In this document: one piece after another, positions 18,092 to 28,100 of the stretch
Layout of the letters: each line of letters starts with the position of its first letter
Numbering within the stretch: position 1 is the first letter of the stretch
Assembly: GCF_014076845.1 (NCBI RefSeq)
Contig: NZ_JACGUT010000047.1
Location: 310,001 to 374,000 of the forward strand
DNA from: Colwellia sp. MB3u-41
GTDB lineage: Bacteria; Pseudomonadota; Gammaproteobacteria; Enterobacterales; Alteromonadaceae
Direction: 5' to 3'
DNA: 64,000 nucleotides
The notes under the pieces: model-generated
The model's input: only the letters and a program-made list of their open reading frames with translations
Databases searched by the model: none
What the model was told of the DNA's origin: nothing
Program-made: the position numbers and the translations under genes

Positions 18092-18952
18092 CTAAAATTT
18101 ATTGTTTCGAAAATCACTAAATGCTTGCATAACTTCGGCCTCGGTATTCATTACAAAGGGCCCGCCTCTAGCAACAGCTTCATTAAGTGGCTTGCCTGAT
18201 ATCAGTAAAAACTGACTCATTTCCGATGATGCAGTAATTGACACCAAATCACCTTTAGATAATAATCCAAGATGATTTTGAGGAAGGTTTTTACCCGTAC
18301 TACCTACCGAGATGCTCCCTTTAATAACAAAAATAAAGGCATTGTCATCAATAGGCAGGGTTTGTTCAAATATCGTTCCTGCGGGTAAATGCACATCCAT
18401 ATAGGTAGGTTTAACATGGTTATTAATAACTGGACCAACAGTTCCTTTATTCGTTACCCCAGCAATAATCCTTATTTCACTACCATCGTCACCGTATTCC
18501 ATTGCTAATTTATCCGCGGGAAACTCCTGATATACCGGCTCGGTCATTTTATGTGTTTTAGGTAAATTGACCCAAAGCTGAAACCCTTTAAGCAAGCCAG
18601 ATTCTTGTTCAGGCATTTCAGAGTGTACAATGCCTTTTCCTGCCGTCATCCATTGCACACCATTCGCAGAGATAACCCCTTCATTACCTGCACTGTCTTT
18701 ATGGCGCATTCTCCCCGCCAACATATAAGTAACGGTCTCAAAACCTCTGTGTGGATGTTCTGGAAAACCACCAATATAATCATTGGGTTGGTCAGATTCA
18801 AAAAGATCGAGTAGCAAAAATGGGTCAAGCATATTCAGCACGTTGTTGCCAATAAAGCGCGTAAGCTTTACGCCATCGCCATCTGAGCCAAGTTGTCCTT
18901 GAGAGAGAGATGACAGCTCTCGCATAGTGATATTTACAGTCGCTTGAGTCAT
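18092..18952 (-). CDS. Pirin family protein (YhaK/YhhW type)
   Basis: A cytoplasmic bicupin protein of about 286 residues. The metal-binding pirin motif is visible as GGFPEHPHRGFETVTYML followed by MRHKDSAGNEG (His, His, His, Glu). Members include quercetinase-like enzymes and stress proteins. I choose ATG 18952 (MTQATVNI), preceded by AAGG at 9 bases, over a longer frame from 19045 whose first 31 residues do not belong to the family. A LysR gene is transcribed divergently 187 bases away and likely controls it. In E. coli the pirin gene yhaK sits beside the LysR gene yhaJ in the same way. Confidence 0.87.
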   Translation of the reverse strand: MTQATVNITMRELSSLSQGQLGSDGDGVKLTRFIGNNVLNMLDPFLLLDLFESDQPNDYIGGFPEHPHRGFETVTYMLAGRMRHKDSAGNEGVISANGVQWMTAGKGIVHSEMPEQESGLLKGFQLWVNLPKTHKMTEPVYQEFPADKLAMEYGDDGSEIRIIAGVTNKGTVGPVINNHVKPTYMDVHLPAGTIFEQTLPIDDNAFIFVIKGSISVGSTGKNLPQNHLGLLSKGDLVSITASSEMSQFLLISGKPLNEAVARGGPFVMNTEAEVMQAFSDFRNNKF

Positions 18953-19139
18953 ATTAATGTACCTTGTTAATTTTGCTGTAAGTATAAGTATATCGCTAAG
19001 ATAGTTCTTAACTCTCAGTAGATAATTCAAACTTGATAGACACATAATAATTGTTTACATTACGAGAATAAACACCCGTTAACTAAAAACATAGTTTACC
19101 AAAAAGAAACAATCGTTCTTGAACATAAGTGGAGATGAT

Positions 19140-20042
19140 ATGGGACAACTTGAAGATATGTATATATTTTTGCGTGTTGTTGAAACAGGCAGCATCACCA
19201 AAGCAGCTGAGCAAATGAATATTGCTAAATCAGCAGTCAGTAAGCGACTCTCTTTGTTAGAGCAAAAACTTGGCATTAAGCTGATCAATCGCACCACTCG
19301 AAAATCGAGTATTACAGAAGCGGGACAGCGTTATTACCATCGAAGTAAATTAATCGTAGATGAAGTAGATGAATTAAATAGTCAAACAACAAGCAGTAAT
19401 AGCGCATTAGAAGGAACATTAAATATTGCCGTCCCGTTATCGTTTGGACTCACTCATCTTGCTCCAGCACTTGATTTATTTTTACAACAGCATAGCGATT
19501 TAAAATTAAATATTAATTTTTCAGATCAAAAAATAGATATCGTTGAACAGGGAGTTGATTTGGCCTTTCGCATTGGTCAATTAGATAATTCTACTTTGCA
19601 AGCGCGAAAAATTGCCCCGATAAAACATGTGTTATGTGCGAGTCCTGATTACTTAGTGTTACATGGAAAGCCAATAACACCAGACGATTTAAAACAACAC
19701 AGCGTTATTAGATATGGTAGTTCTGAACAAAGTGGTATCAAACTTCTCAGTAAAGAGGGGCAAGAACATATTGTGCATCTTGAACCCAATATTATCGCAA
19801 ATAATGGCGACTTTCTAAAATCACTCGCTGAATCGGGTCACGGGATCACCTATTTACCCACGTTCATTGTGTGGCAATCACTAGCCACTCAAACATTAGT
19901 CCCCGTGTTAGAGGCATATAAACTCCCTACCATGCATGCTTATGCCGTTTATCCTCCCAACAGGCACCTGCCATTTAAAGTGCGTAGCTTGATTGATTTT
20001 TTGGTTGAGCGATTTGGTGATAATCCCTATTGGGATCAATAG
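19140..20042 (+). CDS. LysR family transcriptional regulator (YhaJ-like context)
   Basis: A LysR regulator of 300 residues. The N-terminal winged helix-turn-helix reads FLRVVETGSITKAAEQMNIA with KSAVSKRLSLLEQKLGIKL; the co-inducer domain follows from about 90. The start at ATG 19140 has GGAG 5 bases upstream, better than the in-frame TTG at 19119. It lies between the divergent pirin gene and the broken DoxX and glutathionyl-hydroquinone reductase genes. In E. coli, YhaJ controls yqjF in response to aromatic/quinone stress, so a similar role is inferred here from context rather than from the protein itself. Confidence 0.87.
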   Translation: MGQLEDMYIFLRVVETGSITKAAEQMNIAKSAVSKRLSLLEQKLGIKLINRTTRKSSITEAGQRYYHRSKLIVDEVDELNSQTTSSNSALEGTLNIAVPLSFGLTHLAPALDLFLQQHSDLKLNINFSDQKIDIVEQGVDLAFRIGQLDNSTLQARKIAPIKHVLCASPDYLVLHGKPITPDDLKQHSVIRYGSSEQSGIKLLSKEGQEHIVHLEPNIIANNGDFLKSLAESGHGITYLPTFIVWQSLATQTLVPVLEAYKLPTMHAYAVYPPNRHLPFKVRSLIDFLVERFGDNPYWDQ

Positions 20043-20055
20043 GGGTGAAGTTGAG

Positions 20056-20083
20056 GTGTTTTGTTTAAACACAGACAAAACAC
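20056..20083 (+). terminator. Hairpin after the LysR gene
   Basis: GTGTTTTGT (20056-20064) pairs with ACAAAACAC (20075-20083) around a 10-base loop, 14 bases after the LysR stop. The T tract that follows is short, so this is a candidate terminator. Confidence 0.45.
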
Positions 20084-20234
20084 TACCTTTTGAAAGTCAG
20101 CTAAACTAGCTTTACGCCATCAAAATAACCTTTTTATCACTATAAACACCACCACCCTCTTTATATTTATGACTGTCTCTATATACGTGATCAAGTAACT
20201 ATCAGTTTTACCCATCTAATTATTGTCAAAATAA

Positions 20235-20264
20235 GAACAAATACTTATTTTTTTATGTTTGTTC
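20235..20264. promoter_or_regulatory. Interrupted palindrome upstream of DoxX, possible LysR site
   Basis: GAACAAA (20235-20241) and TTTGTTC (20258-20264) are inverted around 16 bases, about 110 bases before the DoxX start. LysR regulators often bind interrupted dyads in such places. The base composition is very AT-rich, so support is modest. Confidence 0.3.
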
Positions 20265-20375
20265 ACTTTTTAATTACGAATAAGATAGCCTCATCAACAA
20301 AGTAAGTCACTTTACAAAACGCCTAACGTTGATAAATAACATGAACTTTCACTCAAATATATGAGGAGATTTACA

Positions 20376-20782
20376 ATGAATACCTTACAAATTTTTGCAG
20401 CCCCAACGGGACGTTTCTTGTTAGCTGTCATGTTTTTTATGTCTGGAATAACAAAAATATCACAATATGTCGGAACACAAGGTTATATGGAAGCAATGGG
20501 CGTGTTGGGGGCTTTATTACCTTTAGTTACTTTGTTCGAAGTGTTGGGTGGTTTAGCGATTATTTTAGGATGGAAAACAAAATATGCTGCCATTGCTTTA
20601 GCCAGTTTTAGCATACTTTCAGCAATACTCTTTCATGCCGATTTTAGTAACCAAGCAGAAATGACTAACTTCATGAAAAATATTGCTATTGCGGGTGGCT
20701 TTTAACCTTATTTGTTTATGATCCAGGAGTTTTTTCTCTAGATAATCCACGTTTAAAAACACACTTAATTAATATTAAATAA
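20376..20782 (+). pseudogene. DoxX family membrane protein (YqjF-like), one-base frameshift
   Basis: ATG 20376, with AGGAGA ahead, opens a DoxX protein: MNTLQIFAAPTGRFLLAVMFFMSGITKI and further membrane helices. The frame stops at 20705 after AIAGGF, about 25 residues short of the family length. The next frame continues without a break as LTLFVYDPGVFSLDN and ends at TAA 20780-20782; this is the expected DoxX C-terminus. Restoring one T in the run GGCTTTTAACC near 20700-20703 would join them. The cause is either a real mutation or a homopolymer sequencing error. In E. coli the homologue yqjF stands directly before yqjG, as here. Confidence 0.75.
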
Positions 20783-20880
20783 AGACGTTATGCTATTAAT
20801 GAGCAACTAAGCTAAGGGATGATGGCTTCATTCCTCTTCACTTGGCTAACGTTTTAATCGAATAATTAAGGAGAGCACTA

Positions 20881-21871
20881 TGAGACTATTAGTTGAAGGA
20901 AAATCGCAAAACCAATGGTACGACACAAAATCGAGTGGTGGCTGTTTTGAACGAAAAGCCCCCAGCTTTCGTCACTGGAACACCAAAGATGGTCGTGCTG
21001 GAAAATGAGGTATTGCCGGCTTTAAAGCAGAGGCTAATCGTTACCATTTATATGTATCGCTGGCCTGCCCTTGGGCGTATCGCACCATTATTTATCGCAA
21101 ACTTAAAGGTTTGGAAAACATCATATCCATGTCGATAGTGAATGCGTTTATGGGTGACGAAGGCTGGACATTCGCACCAGGTGACGGTGTGGTAGCTGAT
21201 CCCATTTTGAACGCAATTAACGTGCATGAAATCTATACCAGAGCGTAAGTTGATTATACGGGGCAAGTAACCGTGCCTATTTTATGGGATAAAAAACCAA
21301 TACCATCGTTAGCAAGGAATCTCCTGAAATTATACGCATGTTTAATTCAGCATTTGACGACATAGGGGCCTTGCTGGGTGACTTTTCACCACCAGAGTTA
21401 TTAGCTGAAATAGATGAGCTAAATGCGTTTATTTATCCAACCATTAATAATGGTGTATATCGCGCTGGCTTTGCTACAACACAAACCGCTTATGACGAAG
21501 CGGTGGTCGAAGTCTTTGATGCACTAGATACCTTAGAAGTACATTGAGAAAATCGTCGTTACTTAACGGGTAATACGATAACAGAGGCTAACTGGCGATT
21601 ATGTACAACCTTAGTGCGTTTCGACAGCGTTTATGTCAGGCATTTTAAGTGTAATTTACGTCGAATCGTCGACTACCCAAATATTTAGGGTTACTTACGC
21701 GACTTGTATCAAGTGCACGGTATTGAAGAAACTGTCGCAATGGATTAGATCAAGGCACATTACTATGACAGCCACGAAACGATTAATTCAACCCGTATTT
21801 TACCGGTAGGTCCTCATATAGACTTTAATATGACCCATAATCGAGAATTGCTATCAACATTGATTAAGTAA
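20881..21871 (+). pseudogene. Glutathionyl-hydroquinone reductase (YqjG/PcpF-like), degraded
   Basis: ATG 20881, with AAGGAG just before it, starts MRLLVEGKSQNQWYDTKSSGG, the typical start of glutathione S-transferase-like hydroquinone reductases, followed in other frames by AEANRYHLYVSLACPWAYRT (catalytic Cys-Pro-Trp), GLENIISMSIVN and GWTFAP. Later pieces (PEIIRMFNSAFDD, NNGVYRAGFATTQTAYDEAV, NWRLCTTLVRFD, DLYQVHGI) complete a protein of about 330 codons. At least one frameshift near 20930-21000 and in-frame stops near 21006, 21246, 21545, 21648, 21688 and 21745 break it. The intact enzyme reduces glutathionyl-hydroquinones. Decay is far advanced, unlike the single-base lesion in the DoxX gene. 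Confidence 0.85.
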
Positions 21872-22277
21872 AATTGCCGTACTTGATGGAATATAATCAA
21901 CCATGTTCTGGGTGACTCACCAATGTTTTGAGGTTGTGTAAAGTAAAATAAGAGTCATTGTTAATAAGGTTGGGTAAATCGGTTACCTGATAGACCGAGC
22001 AAATAGCGCAGAGCACAACAATATCAATAATCAACACAGGGATTTTTTCTGAATTGAATAACTTTTACTTAATAGTATGAACAATAGTCCTTTTTATATA
22101 TTTGAATATCTATCGGCAAATGATTAAAGAACTCATTAGGAAACCTTACTAACATTTTAATGCCTATTAATTTATACGTTATTTGCTTCAACATTGTAAT
22201 AAAATTTATCATTTGTTCTAAAAAGGAGTGACTATACTTTTTATTATTAATTTAGCTTTAAAGGTAGGAGGGGGACT
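21872..22277. other. Gene-free stretch in a decayed region
   Basis: About 400 bases without a supportable gene. A minus-strand frame near 21900-22040 has a protein-like look (LIIDIVVLCAICSVY) but includes a stop and cannot be assigned; it may be another gene remnant. Confidence 0.35.
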
Positions 22278-22595
22278 TTATAAACATACAATGACAAGCA
22301 ATAAAAAGCCCACTAAACCCAGTAAGCCTAAACACAAAATTGCGAATATTGTAGGCTCTGGAACGTCTGTTGGAGGAGCAATTTGACCATTTCTAACTTC
22401 AAAACGATATAAATCAGCAACACCTACATTTAAAGTACCGGTTAAACCTAACATTGCTGCTTGATTTTCTGAGGCATTTAATTCATTGAAATCGCTACCA
22501 TTACCAGAACTAAAGCCCAAGCAAACAACGGTTCCGCCTAAACCATTTGAACCACCACTTGAATTACCTGTTGTCCAGTTAAGATCTTTCTTCAT
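22278..22595 (-). pseudogene. C-terminal remnant of a PEP-CTERM protein
   Basis: The 105-codon frame lacks a signal peptide and begins inside a glycine/asparagine-rich domain (NSSGGSNGLGGTVV). It runs into DVPEPTIFAILCLGLLGLVGF, the VPEP motif plus membrane helix of a PEP-CTERM exosortase signal, but the expected basic end is replaced by LLLVIVCL. The 5' part is missing where the sequence switches to an unrelated plus-strand remnant at about 22595. It is best read as a truncated and probably frameshifted gene. Confidence 0.55.
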
Positions 22596-22928
22596 CTTCT
22601 GAGAAGTTAATTAACGCTGGTTTTGAAGAAGGGAATAATTTAGCCTTTGTGACGAGGGAAAACCAAAACATCAATAAGATAATCAAGGGCAGAATTGACT
22701 TTGTTACCTTTAGTCCTGTCGAATTGGAATGGCGATTAAAATTGCTTACACCGGAGATAAACGTAAATATTTTTGACCCCGTCTACCTACTTTCAGGCGA
22801 GCTTGAATATTATTTTGCACATAAGTAAAAAAACATCAAATAAAACAATAGTCCAATTACAGGAAGCATTAGATAAAATCAAAAAAGATAGCCGTTATCA
22901 AACACTTTAGAAAAAATATATGGAATGA
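22595..22928 (+). pseudogene. C-terminal remnant of a family 3 solute-binding-type protein
   Basis: A frame beginning near 22595 reads EKLINAGFEEGNNLAFV, INKIIKGRIDFVTFSPVELEW and LSGELEYYFAHK before a TAA at about 22826-22828. The neighbouring frame then continues naturally as KKTSNKTIVQLQEALDKIKK with a TAG before the final KKYME. The pattern of a basic helix ending in a YQ.L..KY motif is that of the C-terminal end of bacterial solute-binding family 3 domains. The gene lacks its 5' part and carries one frameshift and one nonsense codon. Confidence 0.6.
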
Positions 22929-23034
22929 TTTTTAACGAGATTCTCTAATTTTTTTCTCCTGCGCATCTCATTTCAATGGGATAATACCAAGACAACAATT
23001 TATTCAGCACTGACTTACCACGGTAAGTAAAACA

Positions 23035-23439
23035 TTATTGTTGGTGTATTAAACCAGTGTCTTCTCTTTCAAAACCATGGCATAGATAACCACTTACTGG
23101 CCGTTTTTTCTTTGCTATTTGATAGTAATGTTCATAACCAACAGAGAAGGCAAATGGGTTTGCATTGTAGTCTGCGTAAGACTGATCACTCCCATTTTTA
23201 GCCTCTCTAGCGCCAGCAGCAAAAGAGCTTAAAAAATCATCTCTGTTATTGATCAAGATGGTTGTTGAGCTGCTTACTCCTTCAACAAGTACCAGCGCGC
23301 CTAATTCAGCATATTTATCAACAACTGCGGCATTGAAGTTGCCACTGTATTGTTCAGTTTCAATATCATAAGAAACGGCAGAAGCATCTGTGGCTTCCAT
23401 TAAAGAGACGAACAACTCTCTTACTTTTTTTGAAATCAT
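23035..23439 (-). CDS. Unknown protein of 134 residues
   Basis: No signal peptide or membrane helix is seen. The protein begins MISKKVRELFVSLMEATDASA and ends HGFEREDTGLIHQQ. It is acidic to neutral and looks globular, with an AVVDKYAELGALVLVEG stretch and a SSSTTILINNRDDFLSSFAAG stretch. I do not recognise the family. A ribosome site (AAAAGGAATAG) precedes ATG 23439. It is divergent from the HxlR gene, 114 bases away, and could be under its control, as targets of HxlR regulators often are. Confidence 0.6.
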   Translation of the reverse strand: MISKKVRELFVSLMEATDASAVSYDIETEQYSGNFNAAVVDKYAELGALVLVEGVSSSTTILINNRDDFLSSFAAGAREAKNGSDQSYADYNANPFAFSVGYEHYYQIAKKKRPVSGYLCHGFEREDTGLIHQQ

Positions 23440-23500
23440 AAACTATTCCTTTTCAGAGAATTCGTTATCTACTTATGTACTGCATTATACTCACCACTAG

Positions 23501-23524
23501 CAATATCGCTACTAATATTGTAGC
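23501..23524. promoter_or_regulatory. Nested inverted repeats, candidate HxlR operator
   Basis: Two dyads overlap between the divergent unknown gene and the HxlR gene: CAATAT (23501-23506) with ATATTG (23515-23520), and GCTAC (23508-23512) with GTAGC (23520-23524). They lie 30 to 50 bases before the HxlR start, a normal place for an autoregulatory operator. Confidence 0.35.
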
Positions 23525-23553
23525 ATTGTTATATTGGTTATTAAGGAGAAATT

Positions 23554-23892
23554 ATGTCATTACCGATACCCGGAGAGCAAGTTAGAGGCTCTAAAACCGG
23601 TAAACCTATTATGGCGTTACTCGATTTACTGGGTCGAACATGGGCATTGGGTATTGTTTGGCAGTTAAGCCAAGGAAGTGCAACATTTAGACAATTACAG
23701 CAACGTTGTGAGCAAATTTCACCAAGCCTTTTAAACACCCGTTTAAAAGAATTAAAAGTTTTACAACTCGTTGAGTCAACGCCAAATGGTTATCAATTAA
23801 CGCTAACAGGGCAAGGATTGTTTTCAGTGATTTCTCCACTCGGAGAATGGTCCCTGCAATGGGCTAGCCAAATAAAAAAGGACGATGTATGA
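23554..23892 (+). CDS. HxlR family winged-helix transcriptional regulator
   Basis: A DNA-binding protein of 112 residues. The HxlR core is clear: MALLDLLGRTWALGIVWQL (helix 1), GSATFRQLQQRCEQISPSLLNTRLKEL (recognition helix) and LQLVESTPNGYQLTLTGQG (wing). The usual N-terminal Cys before the core is replaced, as the sequence has only one Cys, in QQRCEQ. AAGGAG lies 6 bases before ATG 23554. Its end overlaps the NudC gene by 4 bases (ATGA), so regulator and NAD-cleaving enzyme are co-translated. Confidence 0.87.
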   Translation: MSLPIPGEQVRGSKTGKPIMALLDLLGRTWALGIVWQLSQGSATFRQLQQRCEQISPSLLNTRLKELKVLQLVESTPNGYQLTLTGQGLFSVISPLGEWSLQWASQIKKDDV

Positions 23893-24908
23893 GTTTAACA
23901 TACGCAAATATGCCGCTCGACCGGTGTAGTAATCAACGTAAAGACAAACGCTGGCTAACATCAGAATTTAATCATCAAAAAACCTTGTTTTGCGTTATTA
24001 ACGACGGCATGGGCCTTTTTTCTCATGATGATACTTTTACCCCGATTTATTTAAATCAATCTCAGCTTGATAATTTAACGATTGAAAGTTGCATTTATTT
24101 AGGTAAAGGGACTCTGGGGAAAGAGTCTACGTCAGACGAACCTACCAGAAGTATCTCATTGTTCACCGTAGATTTTGAAAAATTACGTTTTTCAACCCAA
24201 GCGCAATTACTTAATCTAGGTAAGTGGCAAAAACTTCGTGAAGCGACACCAAATTTAACTGTTATAGATGTGTCAATTCAAGCGTTAGCTAAAGCTTTAG
24301 TTTATTGGCATACAACACATCTTTACTGTGGTAAATGTGGCAACGCCAATCGATCTGTTTATGCAGGACACGCTAGGCGCTGCACTGAGTGTCGTAACAT
24401 GTCATTTCCCCGTACAGATCCCGCGGTAATAATGCTTGTTGAGCATATGTTTCCTGATGGTATCGCTCGCTGTTTATTAGGCCGACAAGCCAGCTGGAAA
24501 GCTGGGATTTATTCAACATTAGCCGGTTTTGTAGACCCGGGTGAAACACTAGAAGAAGCCGTAATAAGGGAAGTTTTAGAAGAAACAGCTGTAGATGTTG
24601 AAAATCCTCAGTATATAACGTCTCAGCCTTGGCCATTTCCCGCTTCAGTGATGTTAGGCTTTACTGCAGTTGCGACCTCTACCTCTATTGATATTAGTGA
24701 AGACGACTTAGAGGATTGCCAATGGTTTTCTAGAGAACAATTAGCCGAATTTTATGTCGGTGCTCATGCTCCCAATAAAACGGGTAATATTACCGAGACT
24801 ACTCTAGATAATAATGAAGAAAAGCATGAATATAGAACAAGCAGTGGTGATTCTATTTCATCTTATTTAATCACCGCATGGAAAAATAGAGAGATAGGTC
24901 AATATTAA
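23889..24908 (+). CDS. nudC: NAD(+) diphosphatase / NAD-cap hydrolase NudC
   Basis: A 339-residue Nudix hydrolase that splits NAD(H) into NMN(H) and AMP and can remove NAD caps from RNA. A zinc ribbon is seen at about 145-170 (YCGKCGN ... RRCTECRN). The Nudix box GFVDPGETLEEAVIREVLEETAVDV follows at about 219-243, and SQPWPFPASVMLGF, the NADH pyrophosphatase-specific motif, directly after it. The length is somewhat above that of E. coli NudC, with a tail of about 40 residues after the domain. It follows the HxlR gene with a 4-base overlap. Confidence 0.93.
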   Translation: MSLTYANMPLDRCSNQRKDKRWLTSEFNHQKTLFCVINDGMGLFSHDDTFTPIYLNQSQLDNLTIESCIYLGKGTLGKESTSDEPTRSISLFTVDFEKLRFSTQAQLLNLGKWQKLREATPNLTVIDVSIQALAKALVYWHTTHLYCGKCGNANRSVYAGHARRCTECRNMSFPRTDPAVIMLVEHMFPDGIARCLLGRQASWKAGIYSTLAGFVDPGETLEEAVIREVLEETAVDVENPQYITSQPWPFPASVMLGFTAVATSTSIDISEDDLEDCQWFSREQLAEFYVGAHAPNKTGNITETTLDNNEEKHEYRTSSGDSISSYLITAWKNREIGQY

Positions 24909-25073
24909 TGTTGGCTATTGATGAACTTTACTTAAAAATATTGTTATTAATGACAAGTATTAAGACAAATTGAAGGTTTTAATTCTCAGTGATACTATTG
25001 AGATGATATAATAAATGATCAGCTCTTAGCAATAAGTCCTGAAAATGCTATTGCAGTAATGTATATTTATCAT

Positions 25074-25102
25074 CCTCTTGATATTTTTATTCTATCAAGA
25101 GG
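25074..25102. terminator. Ten-base inverted repeat between nudC and the SNF2 gene
   Basis: CCTCTTGATA (25074-25083) pairs with TATCAAGAGG (25093-25102). The loop is T-rich, but no T tract follows the right arm. It may end nudC transcription or form a leader structure before the SNF2 gene, which starts 58 bases on. Confidence 0.4.
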
Positions 25103-25160
25103 AGATAAAACCTAATTTATCCATTTACACTCTATTTGAATTCTGAATAATTAAAAACTT

Positions 25161-28100
25161 ATGGCTACAAACACTTTTACACCTGAATTACTTGAAAAAC
25201 ACTTTACCAAAAATGAATGGAAAAAAGGAACACGCATTTTTCAGGATAAAGGTATTAAAACCTGCGCCCTTGATGGTGAAATAATTCGGGGAGTCGTATT
25301 TAGTGAGCGCTCTCGCCAAAGCAGTTATTTAACGCGCTTAGTGTTAAATGTTAAGTATGATGGTATGGCCAGTTATTGTGATTGTTACATAGGACGTGAC
25401 TGTAAACATGGCGCTGCCCTCGCGCAGTACTTTATTCATGAACACTTTGACCAAAATAGTATTGCCACCTCTGAAAAAGTAATTGATAAATGGCTTAGCC
25501 GCTTTCAAGCTCAGCCAAGTAGATACCAGCCCAACAGTCAGCAAAAATCATTATTATACTTTTTAAAACCCAACAGCTATAACGAAGACGACTATTTTAC
25601 TTTAGGTATAAAATCAGCACGCCCAAAAAATAGTGGTGGCTGGAGTAGCTCGCTTGGCAGTGAATTTTCTGCAAGCTCGTTAATAAATAGCGCTTATGCC
25701 AATAACGACGATGTTGCTGTACTTACTGAACTTATCCGTACCAATCAGTATGGCGATAACATTAAGTATTTTGATTTATTCGAGCGCATTATCAAAACTA
25801 ATCGCTGTTTTTGGCAAACAAGTTATGATCTTAACGAGGCAATAACTTTAGGTGAGCCATTAGAGGCTCAGTGGCAATGGTTAGCGCTTGATAATAAATT
25901 ACACACTTTGCAGCTTGTCTTTATGCAACCTTCAGAAAGTATTCTTATTATAAAAGCACAACCTCTTTGTTATTATGATGAACAAAAAAATTGCTTTGGA
26001 AAGATTAATACCAATACTCAGTGTAATTTTGAAGCAGACCTACTTAATTCACCTATTTTTGAAGAAGACAAATTACCCTGGGTCATGAATAAGCTGTCTA
26101 TGTCTTTAGGTGATGCTGTGCAGCGCTTGCCTAAACCCAAAACAGAATTTTCTCAAGAATTAACAAAACCTGAAGTGTATTTACACTTTTCTACTCCACG
26201 AGAAAAAGATCCGCAGTCAGGCTTTGTCAAAGTTAATTTTTCTTATCAAGGCAACTTAGTTAATCCGCATAATGAAAATGTTACGGTTACACCTTCTAAG
26301 ACAAGCGACATCGACACTAAGGTTAAATTGTATCGAGATTTAACCTTTGAACAGGCTGTTGTTGATAAATTAACCGGTTTAAAATTTACCCCTCAGCCCA
26401 AAGCTAAGCGTTACACGTTTACCAATGAAGACTACTTAAATAAAGATAAAACGCCTAAGTTCTCAATGCTCATGCAAGGTCGCTACCTTTGGCATCATTT
26501 TTTACACCAAGAAGTACAATTACTTAAAGATCTTGGCTGGAATATTAGCTTTGCTGATGATTTTTATTATAAAGCCCTCGCTACCGACAGCATCTTTGAT
26601 GCCGAGGTCATTCAAACGGATGACCACGACTTTTTCTCATTGGGGTTAAACTTAACCATCGATGGTAAAAAAATGCCCGCGTTTCCTATTTTGCTTGGTG
26701 CTATTGAACAACTCCCAAAGTCGGCATTACTTGACCGAGAAAAAGAAAAGCTTATCGCGCCTAACTCCCCTATATATGTTGATCTCGAAAATGGCGATTT
26801 TGTTGCCTTACGCTATCAAAGTGTCCAGCCGATATTAAAACAGTTTATTGAATTGTTTATGCCTAATGCTTTAAATGAAAATGGCACAATGGAGCTATCG
26901 CGTTTTCAAGGGCATCAAACGTTATCCATGTTAGATGACCAAGGAATGATAGCAACTGGCACCACTAAATTAAGAGTATTGGCTGATAAACTAAGAGATT
27001 TCCAACAAGTTACCACAGTTCCGGTACCAACAGGCTTGAATGCAACGTTGCGAACTTATCAGCATCAAGGGCTAAACTGGTTACAGTTTTTACGAGAGTA
27101 TCAATTAAACGGTATTTTGGCTGACGATATGGGTTTAGGCAAAACGATTCAAACCTTAGCGCATTTATTAATTGAAAAACAGCAAGGCCGACTTAACAAA
27201 CCCGTCTTAATTGTTGCGCCTACCAGTGTTATTTTTAACTGGGCAAATGAAATAGAAAAATTTACCCCAGAGCTATCTTATCAAGTATTGCACGGTAGTA
27301 AACGCCAGCAACACTTTGGTTGCCTTGAAGGTGCTGAAGGTATTGAAAATCCGGTTGATATAATTATTACTAGCTATGCGTTAATTACTAAAGATTTAGC
27401 GCTCTATAATGCGCAAAGTTTTTATTACCTTATTCTTGATGAAGCTCATTATATAAAAAATACTAAAACTAAATTATACCAAGCTTTTTTAACCCTTAAA
27501 GCGCAGCATAAGTTGTGTTTAACGGGTACGCCTATGGAGAATCATTTAGGCGAATTCTGGGCTCAATTTAATTTTTTACTGCCGGGTTTTTTAGGTGGAC
27601 AAAGACAATTTACTAAACTCTTTCGAACACCGATAGAAAAACACGGTGAACTTGAGCGTAAGCAGTTATTAAATCAACGTATTAAACCGTTTATTTTACG
27701 CCGAACTAAAGACAAAATAGCCACTGAATTACCACCAAAAACTGAAATAATTCAAAAGTTACGTATTGAAGGCCAGCAAGCTGAACTCTATGAATCAGTG
27801 CGCTTGGCGATGGACAGTCGCTTAAAAGATATCATTGCAGACAAAGGTTTAAAACGTAGCCAGATAGAAGTTTTAGACGCGTTATTGAAGTTAAGACAAG
27901 TCTGTAATCATCCTAAGTTACTGTCACTTGAAGGCGCTAAAAAAGTAAATCAATCAGCTAAGCTTGACCATTTAATGGAAACGCTACCGGAGCAAATTGC
28001 TGAAGGACGTAAAATATTAATTTTTTCACAGTTTACCAGTATGCTTGCTTTGATAGAAGAAGAGCTGGTAACCGCTAAAATCGACTTTGTTAAATTGACA

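Noticed and set aside
20893-21547. Two small genes in place of the hydroquinone reductase
   Set aside because: They are fragments in different frames of one degraded gene; the preserved motifs line up along a single protein of about 330 codons.
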